Assembly: GCF_000218685.1 (NCBI RefSeq)
Contig: NW_006763296.1
Location: 2,314,907-2,378,906 of the forward strand
Length of the DNA stretch: 64,000 bases
Direction of reading: 5' to 3'
Source of the DNA: Serpula lacrymans var. lacrymans S7.9
Taxonomy: Eukaryota; Basidiomycota; Agaricomycetes; Boletales; Serpulaceae
The notes beneath the pieces were generated by a model that saw nothing but the letters and a program-made list of their open reading frames with translations, ran no database searches and had not been told where the DNA came from. The position numbers and the translations under genes are program-made. Below are positions 59,430 to 64,000 of this stretch, one piece after another. Numbering within the stretch: position 1 is the first letter of the stretch; each line of letters starts with the position of its first letter.

Positions 59430-60287
59430 CGTGTACAAGAACGACGAAAAGAAGCAGCAAAAATACCACAAGATAACCGTTCCTCGAACCATGATCACCA
59501 GACCAGCTTTTATTTGCAAGAACATAAGCTGGGTACCATGCACAGCATACGGTAATAAAAGAACGAGCTGAACATTTTTGCCGAGTCAATACATGCTCAT
59601 ATTCGACAAGTAAAATGTCTCAACTAACGGTATAGTCACTTGAAAACTTTTCCTCGTCGGTGCTTTGGCCTGCTAGAAAGGCCAAATGTCTGGCAATTGT
59701 ATTCATTCGATGCAGCGATTAACTCGGACACGCCTGTGAGCCTGTAATGACTTGTGCCAATGTTATCCGAGTCGATGTCAATGCCAAGCGTTGTATTGTG
59801 ATAAAAGTAGCGTGGCGCACATCCGAATCGACGATAGAGTCCGCAGCTTACAGTCAAGGGGCCTTTCAGTTCTTTTCATCCTTGGGATCTCGCCAATTTT
59901 GTGGCCTGAATACCGCTGACCGGACTGTGAACACAATATCTACTGTCAGTTGCATCCGAGTCAGCGTCGAGGTCGACCCAGCGTATTTGGTTGCATAAAC
60001 CCGTGTGAAAAATAAGTCATTATGCCTATCAAGTTCGGACTCGGATTTCCCAAGCTTTCACTAAATTTCACTCCCTATAAACCATCAGCGCCCAGCAACT
60101 GTATCGAGGACTTCGTACAATAATCAAAACTAGCAGATAAATGCAAATGCGCGTAAAGCAGTATACACCAGTCTATAGTTATCTAGTACGTCCTGCAAAG
60201 GTGCTAATACTGATAGATACTGTTGATTATGATCCCAAGTCCAATGGGTATACGAGAGTGCCAGAAAGAAATGGAGCACACAGACCT
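59430..60287. other. Intergenic
   Basis: Distal DUR3 upstream sequence and the 3' flank of MINDY. No gene recognised. Confidence 0.4.
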
Positions 60288-61801
60288 CTACATAATAATG
60301 CATTTATCTTTTTTATTTTTCTTGCCTGGTTTGTCGCCTTCGGGGCGCTTTGTCCGTTGTTGTTGTTGTTGTTGTTGTTGTTGTTGCTCTTTCTCCATCC
60401 GTTCTACCCGTTTCCTTTCGCGTTGTAAATATAACTGATGTGCCTTTTCGTCCTCTTCGGCCTGTAGCTGTCGAGCCAGTGCCCGACTATAGTTCCTAGA
60501 TTAGTATTACTCACGAACACAAGGTAAACCAGATATACATACTCTGCAGGGTCAACGACGGAGAATTGGCCACTTTCCAACTCAAAGGCTTGCAGCGCGC
60601 TTTCTGCTGTGTGCCCAGCAAAATCTCCTCCAGCCGGACTGGATTTCACAAAGTCAGAGTCAACAAACGTCGACCAGCCTCCATCAACATCTTCTATACG
60701 TTCCCATACCACTGAGGGCTCGTTGAGAAAGACATAATCGGTGACGAGCGAGTATAGAGAAGCTTCTTCGCCCTCTGGCTTATACAAAACTGACAGATGA
60801 GAATTTCGGAAGAGTGCAACGAGAGTGCCAGGCTCTAGTTTTGATGCCAAATGGAAGAGACCATAATAGGTCAATTGCGACTGCGTATTATCGAGGAAAG
60901 TACGAATAACGATAGCTTAAACGCCAGTAATCAGAATTAGCGTGTTATAAATATATATAAGAAGCTCACCCTGTTCGATTTTCCGTCGATCACTATCAGA
61001 GTAGCGATCGGTCGAGATGCTAGGCCCTGCTTGACTGGGTCCTGCTTGGCTCGATCCCGCTTGGCTCGACCCTGCTGAACTGGGATCCTCGAAGGTGTCT
61101 GCGGTGAGCAAGCGTCCGTTGGTCGTGTGATCGGCACCCGCGATGAGATTGACTGCACTGTCATAGTCCTGGACGACAGCGAGTACCTCGGCCTCTGCGC
61201 TACTGGGATCTACAAGCCAACCGTGAACCAGTTTGATCCCTGCCTGCTCGAACATTTTGAGTTCACCACCAGCTCCTGCAGGTCTGAACGAGGTAGCCCC
61301 AGTGAACAACGGGTTGAGGTCTAGGCCCTCTGTAATCGTGGAAATGTACACGCGTTAGCGTGTATTGCGTAGATGAAAAGCGCGACGTACTGGTAGTTGT
61401 CGGCATGATCGATAGTACGGAAGAGATATCAATCCCGGGGCAAGTCATGAGGAGATGCTCTCCGACCAACTGGGATAAGAACTCGTAGGAGACGATTGTA
61501 CGGTCATTAGGTTGGATTTCTATGTTACCACGGAGTAAAAGAATGTTGCCTGAGGGAAATTAGTGATATTCTGTACATATATCAGACAAGACATACAGAT
61601 TGCAATGAAAGAGCACGGCCTTATGAAGTCCTGAGCATCAGCTTGAGAATAAACATGATTAGAGTGGACGAACCCATTGAAATTTTGAGTAACGATCTTG
61701 ACATTCCGTCTTGAGGACCCTACTCCAAACATAATCTCCTTCAGATACCAGACATCTGCTTGGGAAGACTGGATGCTCTGAGCTTCTTCGTGCTCGGACA
61801 T
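60288..61801 (-). CDS. MINDY-family deubiquitinase with C-terminal CaaX box
   Basis: Cysteine protease of the MINDY (FAM63) family, which trims Lys48-linked polyubiquitin. Exons: MSEHEEAQSIQSSQADVWYL, then IVTQNFNGPCSFIAICNILL with the catalytic Cys in NGPCSF (assembled across two short introns), GNIEIQPNDRTIVSYEFLSQ, GLDLNPLFTGATSFRPAGAG, and a low-complexity insert of GSSQA/GPSQA repeats (about 61020-61075). The next exon, LFRNSHLSVLYKPEG, carries the catalytic His, with VTDYVFLNEPSVVWERIEDV following. The C-terminal RALARQLQAEEDEKAHQLYL resembles the family's ubiquitin-binding MIU helix. The tail has ten Gln, then KKNKKDKCIIM and TAG at 60288: a polybasic stretch plus CaaX, predicting lipid anchoring to a membrane. 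Divergent from the TSC13 pseudogene by about 260 bases. Confidence 0.88.
60357..60386 (-). repeat. (CAA)10 trinucleotide repeat encoding poly-Gln
   Basis: Ten perfect TTG units on the plus strand, read as CAA in the MINDY C-terminus. Likely length-variable. Confidence 0.95.
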
Positions 61802-62062
61802 GGTATGAGTATTTACAGGTCAAGTCCAGACGCAGGGTATAATATGGCGGCGCAGCCTAAGGTTCACGTAGTTGCTGCGATCGCGGATGCGGTACCGCTG
61901 TCGTGGCTGTGCAACCCACTGTATTTCCCCGCGAAGAAATTAATCCGGGGATTGCCACTGCGAATTGCATTTTCTTTGTTCGATATACTGCCAGAGTACT
62001 TGTACTTTCATTTCTGCAGCAACATAATATTTCTTGGCCTGAATCACTTGTTCTTCCGCGCA

Positions 62063-63335
62063 ATGTATCCGTCACAATCTCTCAGGCTACTCTAACAGAA
62101 CCAGTATTTCTCGCACCAGGACCCCCCCAGGCAAATCTTGAGAAGACGCGATAATCGCGGACGTCAAAGCTGCATTGGCTGCAAAGTATCCCAAGGTAAG
62201 TAATGATCAGCCTCTGCCTAGTACTACTCTCACTGGTTCACACAGTTTTGCCTAACACGTCAAAAAATCGCGTTAAAAGATGACACAAAGCTCCTTCCAG
62301 ACAGAACTACATCGAAAGGTATCAGTCTGGTTGGCGGTGAGGAACTCACTGAAGGTCCAGCGCCTCAAATTAGCTGGAGGACCGTTTTCTTGGTCGAATG
62401 CGTTCGCCACCACTCATATCTCCACCTCTGCTTTCAACTCAACGTATGGAGTAGATAACAGGCTGGATCGCCAAACAGTATAGCCACCCACTCATATAGC
62501 ATTTCTCCGACCTCTTCTACGGTAGTCAGATACGACACAGTACATTGCAAAAGTAAGGCATCCTCAACCTTAAATATCGCGTTTATTCCGTTTATTCTTG
62601 AGTTGTTGATTTTGATACCTTACATTTCATCAAGCATGAGTTAGAAACCTTTTCGTAAATATCACCTCCCTTTGGTCCAGCAAAATTCTGACTGAGTGTC
62701 GACATAGTGTACATAGGTTTTCGCATGGAACTATGCCCTTCACGAGCATCTTCAAAAACTAATCAAGTAATCTGATAAAGACCTTTCCTTAGGACATCAC
62801 TCACGTCCCTCAACAACTCTGCCCATTATCATCTTCTTACCGTATAGTCGCATCAATGCTCTCTTCAAACGTCTTCAACGAGCCAGGTGTGTTCTTGGCA
62901 TATGCGATCTACAGCCCAACCTACGCATCCCTATCCCTATCCCTATCCCCCCACGTTCGTAGCTCTTATCGTGGAAATCCGATATTCCGCCAGATATGTG
63001 CGACCCTGCGCTCTGGCTGGCACGCCCCTTTCTGACATTTCTCCCCCTTGTCGAGAAACGAAACCCCTGACCTTTTTCACAGCTCGCAGAACACTCCAAC
63101 CGCCCACACCACCCCGAAACCTCCCCCCGGCTGGGACACGCCAACGTCCCATTCCACACGATCATGGATTCTTCCCTCGACTCATGCCTCTACTTCTTTT
63201 TTTTCGAGCGGATTTTTCGACCCGCCCTCCCACCATTCCTCCCCAGAACTCGACCAACTCGACCAAAAGCTCGTGTGAGTACGATATGCCTATGCAGCAT
63301 CGTGGATGTTCCTGGCAGTTCACATAGACCAGATG
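62063..63335 (+). pseudogene. TSC13: TSC13 very-long-chain enoyl-CoA reductase pseudogene
   Basis: The intact gene would encode the ER enzyme for the last step of very-long-chain fatty acid elongation. Homologous blocks lie in the correct order on one strand: VSVTISQATL, IIADVKAALAAKYPK (ubiquitin-like N-terminus), CLTRQKIALKDDTKLL, PQISWRTVFLVE, HPLI-stop-HFSDLFYGSQ, HSTLQK, LHFIKHELETF, HRFSHGTMPFTSIFKN, NSAHYHLLT, FLAYAIYSPTYAS, RNLPPAGTRQRPIPH and YAASWMFLAVHIDQM. Defects: the ATG at 62063 is one base out of phase with the next codons; the frame shifts again before IIADV (62150); a TAG replaces a conserved Tyr after HPLI; another shift lies between LAEHSN and RNLPPAG. A weak VW/EEHRA match suggests the tail continues to about 63420. 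Several independent lesions make sequencing error unlikely. The restored protein is not given. Confidence 0.75.
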
Positions 63336-63420
63336 TACGTTATTCCCAACGTCCCCACATCTTAAGCTGCATGTATGTATGGTGCCCCAAATCCTGCGAA
63401 GAGCACCGAGCCCCTCTCAT

Positions 63421-64000
63421 CTGGCTTACCACCCACACGTCCAAAGTCATCCTCATCGTCGTCATCACCCTCCCCGCATCTCAACCCCAACCCAATCCCA
63501 CCCCTCACTCCACGGAAAATCGGGATCAAATGAGGGGAACAACTGATTTTTTTTTATTCTTTTCTTTTATGCTGATAACACACGTTAACTCGAGTGATTT
63601 TCACTACATTCAACTAGGTTCATCATTCACAAATGCAAAAGAAACGGCTCCCTGCCCACACTCTGGACACGGCATTCGTCGAATGAATACAACGCATATA
63701 GCATATAGTAGCAACAAACCATACAATTGCAAAATTGTGTATGCAATTCAAATTTCTTACTCTTTCGTACCAAACAAAAAGAAGAAGACGCCTGGATAAT
63801 CATGATATACACTGTCAACACAGCTAGCGTAATAGATTGGCAAGTCAGAAACAATGAAATAAAGTGTTCAAGAGCAATGAGCATGTACGACGTCGCCATG
63901 GACAAACTGAAAGAAACAGATCTAGACGTACGCGACTTCATAACATCTTTGAGCTGAACATCGTCACTGCACCCATCGATGTAACGTAATATATTAACAG
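63421..64000. other. Window end, no gene recognised
   Basis: Frames at 63627-63957 on both strands have no domain. Only A/T-rich sequence to the edge. Confidence 0.4.

Noticed and set aside
62932..62956. (CCCTAT)n run resembling telomeric repeat
   Set aside because: Only about three units, not the CCCTAA telomere sequence, and it lies within the TSC13 homology (after YSPTYAS).
63627..63957. Overlapping ORFs on both strands at the window end
   Set aside because: A/T-rich, no domain, no splice structure; likely chance.

Overview
This window is nuclear DNA from a filamentous basidiomycete, most likely a mushroom-forming agaricomycete. Almost every gene is cut by GT-AG introns of about 45-65 bases. 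Homologies are fungal throughout (DUR3, formamidase, Mdm1-type sorting nexin, DBR1, COA6, MINDY). A 43-residue CaaX-type mating pheromone precursor of the basidiomycete kind is present. There is one 100-base N gap at 40998-41097. I see no transposon, tRNA, rRNA or viral gene.

Layout. 1-2028 (-): DUR3 urea transporter copy 1, cut by the window edge and carrying two single-base deletions relative to copy 2. 3852-6544 (-): formamidase with about 25 introns, including a 6-base microexon and a GC-AG intron. 7352-8131 (-): succinate dehydrogenase cytochrome b subunit. 8759-8890 (-): pheromone precursor. 11201-15348 (+): Mdm1/SNX13-like PXA-RGS-PX sorting nexin. 15.3-18.8 kb: gene-poor, with one phosphotransferase-like remnant. 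18830-19237 (+): cysteine-rich secreted protein. 19730-22122 (-): amidase. 22457-24285 (-): LRR protein. 24636-28606 (-): TBC Rab-GAP. 28847-29204 (+): COA6. 30723-31576 (+): unknown protein. 32330-34313 (+): TPR protein. 34751-36290 (+): alpha/beta hydrolase. 38067-40539 (+): MFS transporter. About 40969-44930 (-): alpha-arrestin, running into the gap. 45835-47442 (-): methyltransferase-GT8 fusion. 48675-51776 (+): GDP-mannose 3,5-epimerase-like domain fused to two glycosyltransferase domains. 53353-55180 (-): lariat debranching enzyme. 56355-58882 (-): intact DUR3 copy 2. 60288-61801 (-): MINDY deubiquitinase with a CaaX tail. 62063 to about 63335 (+): TSC13 enoyl-CoA reductase pseudogene.

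Two themes stand out. The first is nitrogen scavenging: two urea transporter copies, a formamidase and an amidase lie in one interval, and the DUR3 upstream regions carry clusters of GATAAG, the core site of AreA/Nit2 GATA factors. The second is a divergent pair of multidomain sugar-modifying genes at 45.8-51.8 kb. Their domains are an SAM methyltransferase, a GT8, a GME-type epimerase and two GT-A-like transferases. The genes share a 1.2 kb upstream region that holds a tandem 76-base repeat. They look like a dedicated glycan pathway and are my best candidate for an undescribed system. The other genes are mostly housekeeping. The TSC13 copy and DUR3 copy 1 are apparent pseudogenes.

Gene models were spliced by eye from homology and splice consensus. 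Outer coordinates are given; internal exons are mentioned only where they matter.
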